NCBI RefSeq assembly: GCF_031760065.1
Contig: NZ_CP134500.1
Span: forward strand, 3,162,001-3,226,000
From: Streptomyces durocortorensis
Lineage (GTDB): Bacteria; Actinomycetota; Actinomycetes; Streptomycetales; Streptomycetaceae
DNA length: 64,000 bases
Direction: 5' to 3'
The position numbers and the translations under genes were made by a program. Every line of letters starts with the position of its first letter. Position 1 is the stretch's first letter. This document shows positions 1-8,578 of the stretch, piece after piece. The notes beneath the pieces are model-generated. The model searched no databases. It was given only the letters and a program-made list of their open reading frames with translations, and was not told where the DNA came from.

Positions 1-1100
1 ACGCCAACGCCCAGATCCTGGAGCAGAACGCCCAGCGGCGAGCCGCAATCGACGAGTTGGCGACCGTGCCGTGGAAGGGAGCCGAGAACCGTGCCCGCCG
101 CAAGGCGATGAAGGCCGCGATCGACGCGATGCCACCCTTCCGCCGCGTCACCGGCCCCGCCACGCGCCAGCACGTCAAAGCCACACTCCGCGCGGCCCTC
201 AACGACGCGATCGGCCAGCAGATCATCACGTTCAACCCAGCCGCCCACGTCGAGATCGACCCCGTACGCAAGCCGAAGGCGCTCGTGTGGACGGCTGAAC
301 GGGTCGCCAAGTGGGAGCAGACGGGCGAGAAGCCGTCGCCCGTGATGGTCTGGACGCCCGAACAGACCGGCGCGTTCCTCGACTTCGTCACCGAGGACCG
401 GCTGTACGCGATGTGGCACCTGATCGCCTTCCGAGGTCTGCGCCGAGGTGAGGCGTGCGGGCAGCCGTGGTCCGAAACGAACCTCGACACCCACGCGCTC
501 ACCGTCTCCTCGCAGCTCGTGCAGGACGGCTGGGAGGTCGAGACGTCCGAGCCCAAGACAGACAGCGGCTACCGCGTGGTCGCGCTCGACGACGACACCG
601 TCAACGTCCTGAAGCGCCACCGCGAGCGCCAGGACAAAGCCCGCGAGGAGTGGGGTTCGGCCTGGGTCGACACCGGCCATGTCTTCACCCAGGAGGACGG
701 CTCCTGGCTCCACCCCGGCAAGGTGACCGACCTCTTCGAGCGGCTCGTCGCCGCCTCCGGCCTCCCGCCGATCCGTCTGCATGACCTGCGTCACGGCGCG
801 GCGACCCTCATGCTGGCCGCCGACATCGACATCAAGATCGTGTCCGACACCCTCGGACACAGCGACACCCGCATCACGCGGGACATTTACCAGAGCGTCC
901 TCCCCCAGGTCGGCAAGAACGCCGCCGAGGCCACCGCGAAGCTGGTCCCCCTCCAGCGCAAGGCCGAGGCGGAGAAGGCAGCCCGCAAGGCCGCCAAGAA
1001 GGCTAAGGCCACGAAGCCCGGCAAGGGCGGCGGCAAGCCGAAGGTCAAGGCGAAAGCCGAGGCCAAGAAGAAGGCCAGGCGCCGGAAGCCCGAGAAGTAG
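1..1100 (+). CDS. Tyrosine site-specific recombinase (integrase), 5' end outside window
   Basis: Phage/ICE-type tyrosine integrase that would catalyse integration and excision at a tRNA attachment site. The reading frame is open from nucleotide 3, so the N-terminus lies outside the window. Visible parts are the end of a core-binding domain (to about nt 300) and the catalytic domain: catalytic Arg in GLRRGEACG (nt 441-470), HxxR as HDLRHG (nt 779-796), LGHSDTRITR and the nucleophile Tyr in DIYQSV (codon nt 888-890). All expected catalytic residues are present, so the enzyme looks intact. The tail is Lys/Ala-rich, typical of actinobacterial integrases. It points toward the tRNA-Thr 5.6 kb away and is followed by a sequence resembling the end of that tRNA, so it belongs to an element extending leftward out of the window. 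Confidence 0.93.
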   Translation, partial: ANAQILEQNAQRRAAIDELATVPWKGAENRARRKAMKAAIDAMPPFRRVTGPATRQHVKATLRAALNDAIGQQIITFNPAAHVEIDPVRKPKALVWTAERVAKWEQTGEKPSPVMVWTPEQTGAFLDFVTEDRLYAMWHLIAFRGLRRGEACGQPWSETNLDTHALTVSSQLVQDGWEVETSEPKTDSGYRVVALDDDTVNVLKRHRERQDKAREEWGSAWVDTGHVFTQEDGSWLHPGKVTDLFERLVAASGLPPIRLHDLRHGAATLMLAADIDIKIVSDTLGHSDTRITRDIYQSVLPQVGKNAAEATAKLVPLQRKAEAEKAARKAAKKAKATKPGKGGGKPKVKAKAEAKKKARRRKPEK

Positions 1101-1244
1101 GCCGCCGAGCCGCTCCGCTCACACATTGCGCACGCAACCCATCCCACGACACTCCGGCCGTGTGGTGCGCCATGCCTCGAGAAACAGAACCCAGGTCAGT
1201 GACTACCTGTCATCCCGGATGGTGCTGAGACGTGCTAGCACATA

Positions 1245-1260
1245 CCGCCTTCCGACTCGG
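1245..1260 (+). other. Degenerate attachment-site-like copy of the tRNA-Thr 3' end
   Basis: Sixteen bases here resemble 6755-6770, the 3' end of tRNA-Thr seen on the plus strand: both begin ccgccttc and then match with one gap and two mismatches. It lies 145 bp after the integrase stop and 7 bp before the stop codon of the helicase gene, where an element junction is expected. Bases 1192-1209 just before it can form a weak hairpin (caggt/acctg) matching in position the tRNA terminator at 6710-6745. Inference: a decayed att junction between two stacked elements. The match is short, so chance cannot be excluded. Confidence 0.5.
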
Positions 1261-1266
1261 TCTCCG

Positions 1267-4200
1267 TCACCCAACCGCCGTAATGTGCCCGTTCGCCTCC
1301 CTCAGTCTGCCCCGGCGATGCAGTTCGTCGATGTCGGAGTCCAGGAAGCTGCGAATATCCCTGCCCATGCGGCGCCAGCCGAAGAACTCGCCCGCGTGCC
1401 TGACTAGTTCGTCCCGCGACATGCCCGGGCACTCCGCGGCAAGTTCGTACAGCGCCAGCTGCCGTTCAACCGGAGCAATATGCGCTGCCTTGCGAGGCGT
1501 GACGCCCTCTCCTGGAACGCGGGCATGCAGCTCCTCCCTGCCTGCCACATTCAGGAAGTAGCCATCGCCTGTGACCTGCCCCGAGCGGACGAGACCGCTC
1601 ACCACTTCCCGTACGTTGTCGCGGATCCTGTTACCCGCCCGGCCGACGCCCCACGCCTCTTTGGCGCGCTGCACCAACAGCTCTTCGTGGACGGGACCCT
1701 CGATCCCGATGACCCTGGTCATGAGATTTCGCAGCGCGGGGCGGGCCTCCGGGGTGTGCAGTTCGTACGGTGAGGTCACGGTCATGTCGCATGCCTCGTA
1801 CAGAGAGCTCCAGGGCCGGTCGGGCTCGGTGTCGACCGGAACACGCTCATGCTCCGCAGCCGCGGTCGGAGGCGTGCGGTCCTCCGGTCCCGGGACGTCG
1901 GGGGCGGTCAGCACGCCGGAGAGCGGGGAAGCCGCCCTAACACCCGAGACGTCCCCCAATTTGCCGTCCTCGGCTGCCACCATCGGGCCCGTCCCGGTAT
2001 CCGTCGAGGCGGAGCCCGACATAGGTCCCCGCGCAACCGCCAGCTCGACCGCCTCACGCAGTCTCAGCTCGGCGGCAGCCCTGCCGCGATACCAGTCGGT
2101 GCCCCAGATGCGGTGCAGCCGCCAGCCCAGCCCGGCGAGCACCTCCTCCCGAAGCCGGTCGCGGTCCCGAGCCGTCTTGGACGAGTGGTACATCGCGCCG
2201 TCGCACTCGATGCCGAGCGCGTAGGCGCCGGAGAACTCCGGATGGCGCACGCCGATGTCGATGCGGAACCCGGCGACGCCGACCTGCGGCTGCACCCGGT
2301 AGCCCCAGTCGCGCAGCACCTGCAGGACCGACTCCTCAAAGGGACTGTCCGGCTCGGCGTCGGCCTGTGTCACGTCCTGCGCGAGCACGGCGTGGCCGTT
2401 CTCGGCGTACTCGAGATACCGCTTGAGGTGCTGAACGCTCTCGTTCGCGCTCTCGGCCAGACCACTGCCCCGGAAGGACGCGACGACCTCCATGCGCAAG
2501 CGCGCCCGGGTGACAGCGACGTTGAGGCGCCGCCAGCCGCCGCCCTTATTGATCGGCCCGAAGTGCGTGCCGAACTTGCCATGCTCGTCAGGACCGTACC
2601 CAATCGACATGATCATGACGTCGCGCTCGTCGCCCTGGACTGATTCGAGGTTCTTGACGAAGAACCCGTCGAGCCGATCCTCGGTGAAGCAGTGGTCCAG
2701 GTCGGGGCGGAGCAGCCGGGCCTCCTGGACAGCCTGGTCGATGGCCGCCGCCTGTGCCTGGGAGAGGGCGACAACGCCCAGGGTGCGGCTGGGGCGGGTG
2801 TCGAAGTGATGGATGACCCGCCGAGCGACGAACTCCGCCTCCACGCGGTTGTCGCGTCGGCCGCCCCGGTCGTACACACCGTGTGCAGGGAAGAACTCGA
2901 CGCCGATGTCGTTGCCGTGCTCCAGCGCTCCCGGGAAGGTCACCATGGAGTTGGCGTAGAAGGACCTGTTGCTGAACGTGATCAGGTCCTCGTGACGGCT
3001 GCGGTAGTGCCAGCGCAGGGGCAGCTCTCGCAGAGCGCCCGCCTTGCAGGCATGCAGCAGCGACTCGAAGGTGTCGGGTACGTGTTCGTCGTACTCGTCG
3101 GAGTCGTCCTCGACTGCGGCGTCGAAGAAGGAGGTGGGCGGCAACTGCTTCTCGTCGCCGGCCACGATCAGAGCGTCTGCCCGATATACGCAGTTGACGG
3201 CATCGGCCGGGCGGACCTGTGATGCCTCGTCGAAGATGACCACGTCGAAGTGATAGTCCGCAGGCAGGAACTGGCTGACCGTCAACGGGCTCATCATGAA
3301 GCATGGCTTGATCAGCCGGACGACTTCACGGGTCCGGCCGAGCAGTTCCCGCACCGGCATATGGCGTCGCTTCAGCTCCGCCTGCCGCTTGATCACCGCG
3401 GCCGCCCCACCGCTGAACCGGCGCGGTCGGCGCTCGTTGCACACCTCGATGACGGCTCCGCTCGCCGCAGCGACCAGTCGGCGGTCGGCCTCCTGGAAGT
3501 CCGCTACCCGGACGTCCAGGTCGGCGGAGCGGGTGCTGGCGAGCCGGGTGTCCGTGGCCAGGAGGTCGTCGGCCCAGCACTTCAGCACCGCCTGTTCCAC
3601 GACCTCAGGCAACCGCTCGGGCTGGACGCCTCGTTCGACGGCACGCGGGACGAGTTCGTCGACACCGTGACGGGCCAGGACGTCCAGTCCGGAGCGGTAC
3701 GCCAGCCATTCCTCCGGGCCGCGCGGATCGGCCTGGAGTTCGTCGACGACCTGCTGGGCCTGATCGAAGGTGCCGAACGGGGTGAACGACAGCTGAACCC
3801 GGCGGGGCTCCTCGAAGAGGTCGTGCAGGCCGGTCGAGGACTCGGACCAACGCTCGGCACGGAGCGTCGCCGCGTCACACCAGCCGACCAGCGCGCCACG
3901 AATGCCACGGGCCAATATCCCCGGCAGCGGGTCGGGCTCGGTGCCGTCGGCCAGGCGAGCTGTGGCGAGGTCCCGGTGAGCGACGCTGCGGGTGAGTTCC
4001 GCGATGCGATCTGCCACAGCCAGCACGGCGTCCAAGGCAGTCAGTTCGTTCTCGTCGTGGGGGACGTAGCCGCCCAGCGCCTCTTCGTGGTGTGCGGCCA
4101 GCCGAGCGGCCTCGGCGACAGTGATCTGCCAGGCCAGGGCGTCGTTCAGGCGCTGGGGCAGCGTCTTGTCCCAGGCACCGTTGCGCGTGAGCGCGGCCAC

Positions 4201-6321
4201 CGCCGCGCGGTCCTCCCGGTACTGGCCGGACAGACGCGCGAACACGCCCCGGTGCTGTCCCGTGAACCTATCGACCAGGGCGGGCAGCTCTTCGGACTCC
4301 AGCACCTGTTCACCGAAGAGGTCCCCCGCTGCTGCACGGGCCGCCGCGCGGGCGGCGAGCGCGTCCCGCATCTCTTCAGCCGCTCGGTGTGCCTCGCGCA
4401 GCCCTTCCTCGTCGAACCATCGCGCAGGCGGCCGCATCGCCGCGGAGGTCAGATCGGCAAGTTCCAGGAGGCCGAACGCGGCCTGGGCTGTTTCCGGCTT
4501 GGGCAGTCCGAACAGCTCCGCCAGTTGGGCGAGGCTTCCGTCAAGGTCGCCCGACAGTCCACCGCTGACCGTGTCCGGATTTCGGTTGGGCAGGCCCGCT
4601 GCCAGCATCCGCACGGCCTGCCGCACGTCGTGCACGGTACGTGGTTCGGGGGTCGTGGCCGCGAACGGGCGACGCTCGGCAGCCGCGCGCAGAGCCCCGA
4701 GCGCGTCAGCGGCCCCGGCGAGAACCGTAGTGGCAGCGGAAGCCCCCGCCAGCCCGCGCCAGACGAACGCGTCACCTTCCGCTGCCGGGCGCCAGGAACG
4801 GCTGACGGCGCCGGATGCTTCCAAGAGCGCCTGAAGCTGCCCGGCGCCGAGCTGCCGGACCGTGGTGGTGCTCCTGGCTCCGAGTGCGAGCTGCGGAGTG
4901 TCTGCCCGTTCCAGGAGGACCAAGCGGCCCAGGACATCGTGGAGAGAACGGCCGAGCGGTTCGCGGATCTGGTTCATCGCTGCCGCGTAGGCAGACAGTT
5001 CCTCTCGCAGGCGACGCGCCCGGTCAAGTTCGTGCTCGGCTGCGCCGGTGATCCGCACCTCGGTGGTCAACACCCGTTCGAGCTCCGTCGCCACGGCCTT
5101 CTTGCTGGTGTCACCGCTGTGCAGGGCCATCACGAAGTCCCCGAGGCCGACCCCTCGCAGCCTGTTACGGACCACGTCGAGCGCTGCTGCCTTCGCACTG
5201 ACGAAGAGGACAGAACGGCCCGCGTGCATGAGTGCGGCGATCATGTTGGTGATCGTCTGGCTCTTGCCGGTACCGGGCGGCCCGCTCATCACGAAGGAAC
5301 GGCCGTCCAGCGCGGCCGCGATGCACTGCCGCTGCGAGGAATCCGCGTCAAGTACGAGCGGAGTCCGCTCCGGCAACTGGATGTCATCGATGCGGTCGAG
5401 GTCAGGCGGCTCGAAGCCGATCAGATCGTCGGGCAGCCCCGAGTCGGGGCCGAGGCCGACGGCCCGGACCAGCGGATGCGCGAGGATGCGCTCCTCGTTC
5501 TGCTGGAGGTCCTGGTACATGGCCTCCTTGTGGGAGGCGAAGAGGCCGAGCACCACGCGTTCGTCCACCGACCAGCCGTCCTGCGCCCGCACGACTTCCC
5601 GGGCGGCGGCGAGGACCGCAGCAGGATCGGCGACGTCGCAGTCGGCGACCGAACGCCAGTCGACACCAAGCCGTTCCAGCTTGACGGCAAGTGCGGGGTT
5701 GTGGATCCGGTCCTGGTTCTCCGCTTGGTAGAGACGCGTCTGCCGTCGGTCGTCGCGACGAAGCTCCACGGGGACGAGCAGCAGTGGAGCGGAACTCACC
5801 TCCTCGGCGCCCTCCTCCCGCCAGTCCACCATGCCGACACCAAGCCAGAGCACCCACAGGCCGTAGTCGTTGTACATCTGGCCTGACTTCTGACGCAGTT
5901 GGTAGAGCGACGCGTCCAGCCTCGCCTGCGTGTTCTTCTGTGTCACCAGGCCGGAGACGCGACCGGGGTCGCTGGCTGCGGAGGTAGAGGCGTACTCGTA
6001 GAACGTCCCGCTCCCCGGAGCCTCCCCCGCTCCCTCCTCGCCGTCCACGCTTCCCTCGACAGGGTCACCATCGGCGACGGGAGCGAAGAACCAACCACGG
6101 GCAAGGTCGGCCAGCACTGCGGAGGCATCGGGTGCCGTGATCTCCAGGGTGGCGGTCTTCGTATGCCGGAAGTTCAGTAGACGGTTGCGCCCGCCGAGAT
6201 CGAGCAGGGAGCTGCGCCAGTCACCCAGCGCGGCCTTCAACCGGTTGAGGGCAGGGTCGCTGCCACCTGCGAGGCCACTGATGTCACGCTGCGCGGCTCC
6301 GGTCCATCCTGAACTGGACAT
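1267..6321 (-). CDS. DUF4011 / superfamily I helicase / Vsr-like nuclease protein, probable phage defence
   Basis: Very large (1684 aa) nucleic-acid helicase-nuclease. In order: a DUF4011-type N-domain (about residues 28-215, with LLDLGGRNRLLNF); helicase Walker A GPPGTGKSQT (about 346-355); Walker B FDEAS and VAGDEKQLPP (about 1028-1050); later helicase motifs with SVQGDE and NVAVTRAR (about 1215-1265); a Vsr/MTES_1575-like endonuclease domain (about 1325-1424; FRIDIGVRHPE then IECDGAMYH); a DUF3320-like segment (about 1507-1590); and a C-terminal helical domain. Known: DUF4011-helicase-Vsr proteins were reported as a single-gene anti-phage system, which I recall as Hhe (not verified here). 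Motifs are intact. No strong ribosome binding site precedes the ATG. It lies alone between two integrase 3' ends at a tRNA, which fits a mobile defence cargo. Function in this strain is inference. Confidence 0.88.
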   Translation of the reverse strand: MSSSGWTGAAQRDISGLAGGSDPALNRLKAALGDWRSSLLDLGGRNRLLNFRHTKTATLEITAPDASAVLADLARGWFFAPVADGDPVEGSVDGEEGAGEAPGSGTFYEYASTSAASDPGRVSGLVTQKNTQARLDASLYQLRQKSGQMYNDYGLWVLWLGVGMVDWREEGAEEVSSAPLLLVPVELRRDDRRQTRLYQAENQDRIHNPALAVKLERLGVDWRSVADCDVADPAAVLAAAREVVRAQDGWSVDERVVLGLFASHKEAMYQDLQQNEERILAHPLVRAVGLGPDSGLPDDLIGFEPPDLDRIDDIQLPERTPLVLDADSSQRQCIAAALDGRSFVMSGPPGTGKSQTITNMIAALMHAGRSVLFVSAKAAALDVVRNRLRGVGLGDFVMALHSGDTSKKAVATELERVLTTEVRITGAAEHELDRARRLREELSAYAAAMNQIREPLGRSLHDVLGRLVLLERADTPQLALGARSTTTVRQLGAGQLQALLEASGAVSRSWRPAAEGDAFVWRGLAGASAATTVLAGAADALGALRAAAERRPFAATTPEPRTVHDVRQAVRMLAAGLPNRNPDTVSGGLSGDLDGSLAQLAELFGLPKPETAQAAFGLLELADLTSAAMRPPARWFDEEGLREAHRAAEEMRDALAARAAARAAAGDLFGEQVLESEELPALVDRFTGQHRGVFARLSGQYREDRAAVAALTRNGAWDKTLPQRLNDALAWQITVAEAARLAAHHEEALGGYVPHDENELTALDAVLAVADRIAELTRSVAHRDLATARLADGTEPDPLPGILARGIRGALVGWCDAATLRAERWSESSTGLHDLFEEPRRVQLSFTPFGTFDQAQQVVDELQADPRGPEEWLAYRSGLDVLARHGVDELVPRAVERGVQPERLPEVVEQAVLKCWADDLLATDTRLASTRSADLDVRVADFQEADRRLVAAASGAVIEVCNERRPRRFSGGAAAVIKRQAELKRRHMPVRELLGRTREVVRLIKPCFMMSPLTVSQFLPADYHFDVVIFDEASQVRPADAVNCVYRADALIVAGDEKQLPPTSFFDAAVEDDSDEYDEHVPDTFESLLHACKAGALRELPLRWHYRSRHEDLITFSNRSFYANSMVTFPGALEHGNDIGVEFFPAHGVYDRGGRRDNRVEAEFVARRVIHHFDTRPSRTLGVVALSQAQAAAIDQAVQEARLLRPDLDHCFTEDRLDGFFVKNLESVQGDERDVMIMSIGYGPDEHGKFGTHFGPINKGGGWRRLNVAVTRARLRMEVVASFRGSGLAESANESVQHLKRYLEYAENGHAVLAQDVTQADAEPDSPFEESVLQVLRDWGYRVQPQVGVAGFRIDIGVRHPEFSGAYALGIECDGAMYHSSKTARDRDRLREEVLAGLGWRLHRIWGTDWYRGRAAAELRLREAVELAVARGPMSGSASTDTGTGPMVAAEDGKLGDVSGVRAASPLSGVLTAPDVPGPEDRTPPTAAAEHERVPVDTEPDRPWSSLYEACDMTVTSPYELHTPEARPALRNLMTRVIGIEGPVHEELLVQRAKEAWGVGRAGNRIRDNVREVVSGLVRSGQVTGDGYFLNVAGREELHARVPGEGVTPRKAAHIAPVERQLALYELAAECPGMSRDELVRHAGEFFGWRRMGRDIRSFLDSDIDELHRRGRLREANGHITAVG

Positions 6322-6478
6322 ACATGAATTATCTCAGTACCTGTAGCCCGACACACCAGTCTCAGCTTTTCTTGCCATGAATGATCTATTCACAGCAACG
6401 ACAGGTGACGCTGTGTAGCACAGCTGACTTGTGGTCCCAGCTAGCTCGGCAGCCCGTGCTCGTGTTGCGCTCACAGCT

Positions 6479-6710
6479 GGACAGCAACCCACCGCCAAGC
6501 TGACCCCCTACCCAGCGGAAGGTGGAGGCGGAAGAGGCTGCACGCAGAGCTGTGAAGGCTGGAAGAAGCCCAAAGCGCGCCAAGAAGGCTGAGCCAAGGT
6601 CAAGCGGAAGAAGTCCGTCCCGTAGCGCCCGGAGCCCTCCGCTCACGCATCGCTCACGCAAGCCCCTCCACGGCATCACGACCGTGCGGCTCGTCGCACC
6701 CCGGGTATGA
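6479..6710 (+). pseudogene. Remnant of a second tyrosine integrase C-terminus
   Basis: This stretch aligns by eye with the last part of the integrase at the left edge: TAKLTP, then after a one-base shift near 6509-6512 QRKVEAEEAARRAVKAG, compared with TAKLVP and QRKAEAEKAARKAAKKA. The similarity continues about 65-100 bp past the coding end (ccgctcacgcatcgctcacg at 6639 onward versus ccgctcacacattgcgcacg at 1115 onward) up to the hairpin beside the tRNA. Nothing upstream resembles the catalytic domain. It is a dead end of a related integrase, next to the tRNA exactly where an integrase 3' end is expected. Confidence 0.75.
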
Positions 6711-6745
6711 AAAAACCCCAGGTCACGGCGAGTGAGTCCTGGGGT
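6710..6745 (-). terminator. Rho-independent terminator of tRNA-Thr
   Basis: On the minus strand, just after the tRNA, ACCCCAGG and CCTGGGGT form an 8-bp stem followed by six Ts (6715 down to 6710). A classical U-tract is unusual in this GC-rich genome. The hairpin lies on the element side of the att core, so the inserted element probably supplies it. Confidence 0.8.
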
Positions 6746-6753
6746 AATTCCGA

Positions 6754-6826
6754 GCCGCCTTCGGGATTCGAACCCGAGACCTACGCATTACGAGTGCGTT
6801 GCTCTGGCCAACTGAGCTAAGGCGGC
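6754..6826 (-). tRNA. tRNA-Thr (anticodon CGU)
   Basis: The minus strand folds as a standard 73-nt cloverleaf: acceptor stem GCCGCCT/AGGCGGC, D-arm GCTC...GAGC, anticodon stem ACGCA/TGCGT around CTCGTAA (anticodon CGT in DNA), and T-arm TCGGG TTCGAAT CCCGA. No CCA is encoded. Its 3' half is the apparent attachment site of the island to its left. Confidence 0.97.
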
Positions 6827-6967
6827 GCGCCCCGTCGCACCATGGTGCGATCAGCAGCGGGGCCAAGTCTACACAGTTTCCGGGGGTGCTCCGCACAGGG
6901 CACCCCCGGAGACGTTTACGCAGGTCAGGGCGGGACCGGACAGAACGGGACCGGACAGGTCAGGGGG

Positions 6968-8497
6968 TCAGGTGCACTTCTTGCCGTCCGTGGGCGGCGT
7001 GCCGTCCAGGAGGTACGTGTTGATCGCCGTGTCGATGCAGTCGCTGCCCCGGCCGTACGCGGTGTGGCCGTCGCCGTCGTAGGTGAGCAGGGTGCCGGAG
7101 GAGAGCTGGGCGGCGAGGGATTCGGACCACTTGTACGGGGTGGCCGGGTCGCGGGTGGTGCCGACGACGACGATCGGGTCGGCGCCCTTCGCCTCGGTGC
7201 GGTGGGGGGTGCCGGTGGCCTTCGTGGGCCAGTAGGCGCAGTTCAGGGAGGCCCAGGCGAAGCCTCGGCCGAAGACCGGGGAGGCCTTCTCGAAGCCGGG
7301 GACGGCCTTCTCCACGGCGTCGGGGCCGTCGAAGGCGGGCGGGAGGTCGAGGCAGTTCACGGCGGCGTTGGCGAACATCAGGTTCGCGTACCTCCCGTCC
7401 GGCTCGCGCTCGTAGTAGCTGTCGGCCAGCGAGAGGAGGCCCGAGCCGTCGCTGCGCTGTGCGCCTTCGAGGGCCTCGCGGAGCTGGGGCCAGGCCGCCT
7501 CGTCGTACATGGCGGCGATCACCCCGGTCGTCGCCAGGGACTCGCCGAGCTCGCGGTCGTCGCCGGTCGGGATCGGCTTGGCGTCCAGGTCCGCGAAGAG
7601 CTGCTTCAGCGCGGTCGCCGCGTCGGCGGTCGTCGTGGTGCCCAGCGGGCAGTCCGGCTGCTTGACGCAGTCGGCGGCGAAGGACTGGAAGGCCCCCTCG
7701 AAGCCCGCGGTCTGGTCGCGGTTCATGTCGATGGCCTTGAGGGACGGGTCCATCGCCCCGTCCAGGACGAGCCGCCCGGCCCGGTCCGGGAAGAGTTCCG
7801 CGTACGTGGCGCCCAGGAAGGTCCCGTACGAGGCGCCGACGTAGTGCAGCTTCTCGTCCCCGAGCAGGCCCCGCAGGATGTCCATGTCCCGGGCCGTGTC
7901 GACGGTGGAGACGTACGGGAGGATCTCGCCGCTCCGCTTCTCGCAGCCCGCCGCGAACTTCTCGAAGGCCCCCTTGAGCTCCTGGACCTCCGCCTCGTCG
8001 TCCGGTGTCTGGTCCACCTGGGTATAGGTGTCCATCTCCTTGCCCGTCAGGCACTCCACCGGTTCGCTGCGGGCCACGCCGCGCGGGTCGATGGCCACCA
8101 TGTCGTAGCGGGCCCGGACCGGAGCCGGGTAGCCGAGTGCCGCGTACCCCTGGAGATAGCCGATCGCGGAGCCGCCGGGGCCGCCCGGGTTCACCAGGAG
8201 CGAGCCGATCCGCTCGCCGGGGCCGGTGGCCTTCTTACGGGAGACGGCGAGACCGATGTCGCCGTCGTCCGGCTTCTCGTAGTCCCTCGGCGCTTTCATC
8301 GTCGTGCACTCGAACCCCTCCACCCCGCAGTCGCGCCAGCTCAGCTTCTGCGTGTAGTACGACGACAGCTCCTCGGGGGCCGCGGTGCCGGTGGCCGATG
8401 CGCTCGGCGACGAGCCTCCGCCGCTGCAGCCGGAGATGAGGAGGCCGGCAGTGCCGATCCCGATGGCGAAGGTGCGAAGCAGGCGCCTGGTATCCAT
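6968..8497 (-). CDS. Secreted lipoprotein alpha/beta hydrolase, tripeptidyl-aminopeptidase family
   Basis: Probable extracellular membrane-anchored aminopeptidase that removes short N-terminal peptides. I chose the ATG at 8497 because it opens a lipoprotein signal peptide ending in LLISGC; a longer frame begins at 8545. The protein is about 509 aa: hydrolase fold with oxyanion loop NPGGPGGSA, nucleophile Ser in GASYGT (about residue 222), Asp in TTRDPATP (about 446) and His in GDGHTAYG (about 475), the last two in a TAP-like C-terminal domain. The triad is complete. It is a conserved neighbour of holB in Streptomyces; no functional link to replication is apparent. Confidence 0.9.
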   Translation of the reverse strand: MDTRRLLRTFAIGIGTAGLLISGCSGGGSSPSASATGTAAPEELSSYYTQKLSWRDCGVEGFECTTMKAPRDYEKPDDGDIGLAVSRKKATGPGERIGSLLVNPGGPGGSAIGYLQGYAALGYPAPVRARYDMVAIDPRGVARSEPVECLTGKEMDTYTQVDQTPDDEAEVQELKGAFEKFAAGCEKRSGEILPYVSTVDTARDMDILRGLLGDEKLHYVGASYGTFLGATYAELFPDRAGRLVLDGAMDPSLKAIDMNRDQTAGFEGAFQSFAADCVKQPDCPLGTTTTADAATALKQLFADLDAKPIPTGDDRELGESLATTGVIAAMYDEAAWPQLREALEGAQRSDGSGLLSLADSYYEREPDGRYANLMFANAAVNCLDLPPAFDGPDAVEKAVPGFEKASPVFGRGFAWASLNCAYWPTKATGTPHRTEAKGADPIVVVGTTRDPATPYKWSESLAAQLSSGTLLTYDGDGHTAYGRGSDCIDTAINTYLLDGTPPTDGKKCT

Positions 8498-8578
8498 CCT
8501 GGGAGCGTATCCGGCAGGTGACGAGTCGTCCGATTCCCTGCTCATTCGGGTGAACAGGGACCCATCCTGATCGTCGTC

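Noticed and set aside
3250..5886. Long plus-strand open frame opposite the helicase-nuclease gene
   Set aside because: Antisense frame of a GC-rich gene. The minus strand carries recognisable helicase motifs; this translation is Arg/Gly/Pro-rich without motifs.
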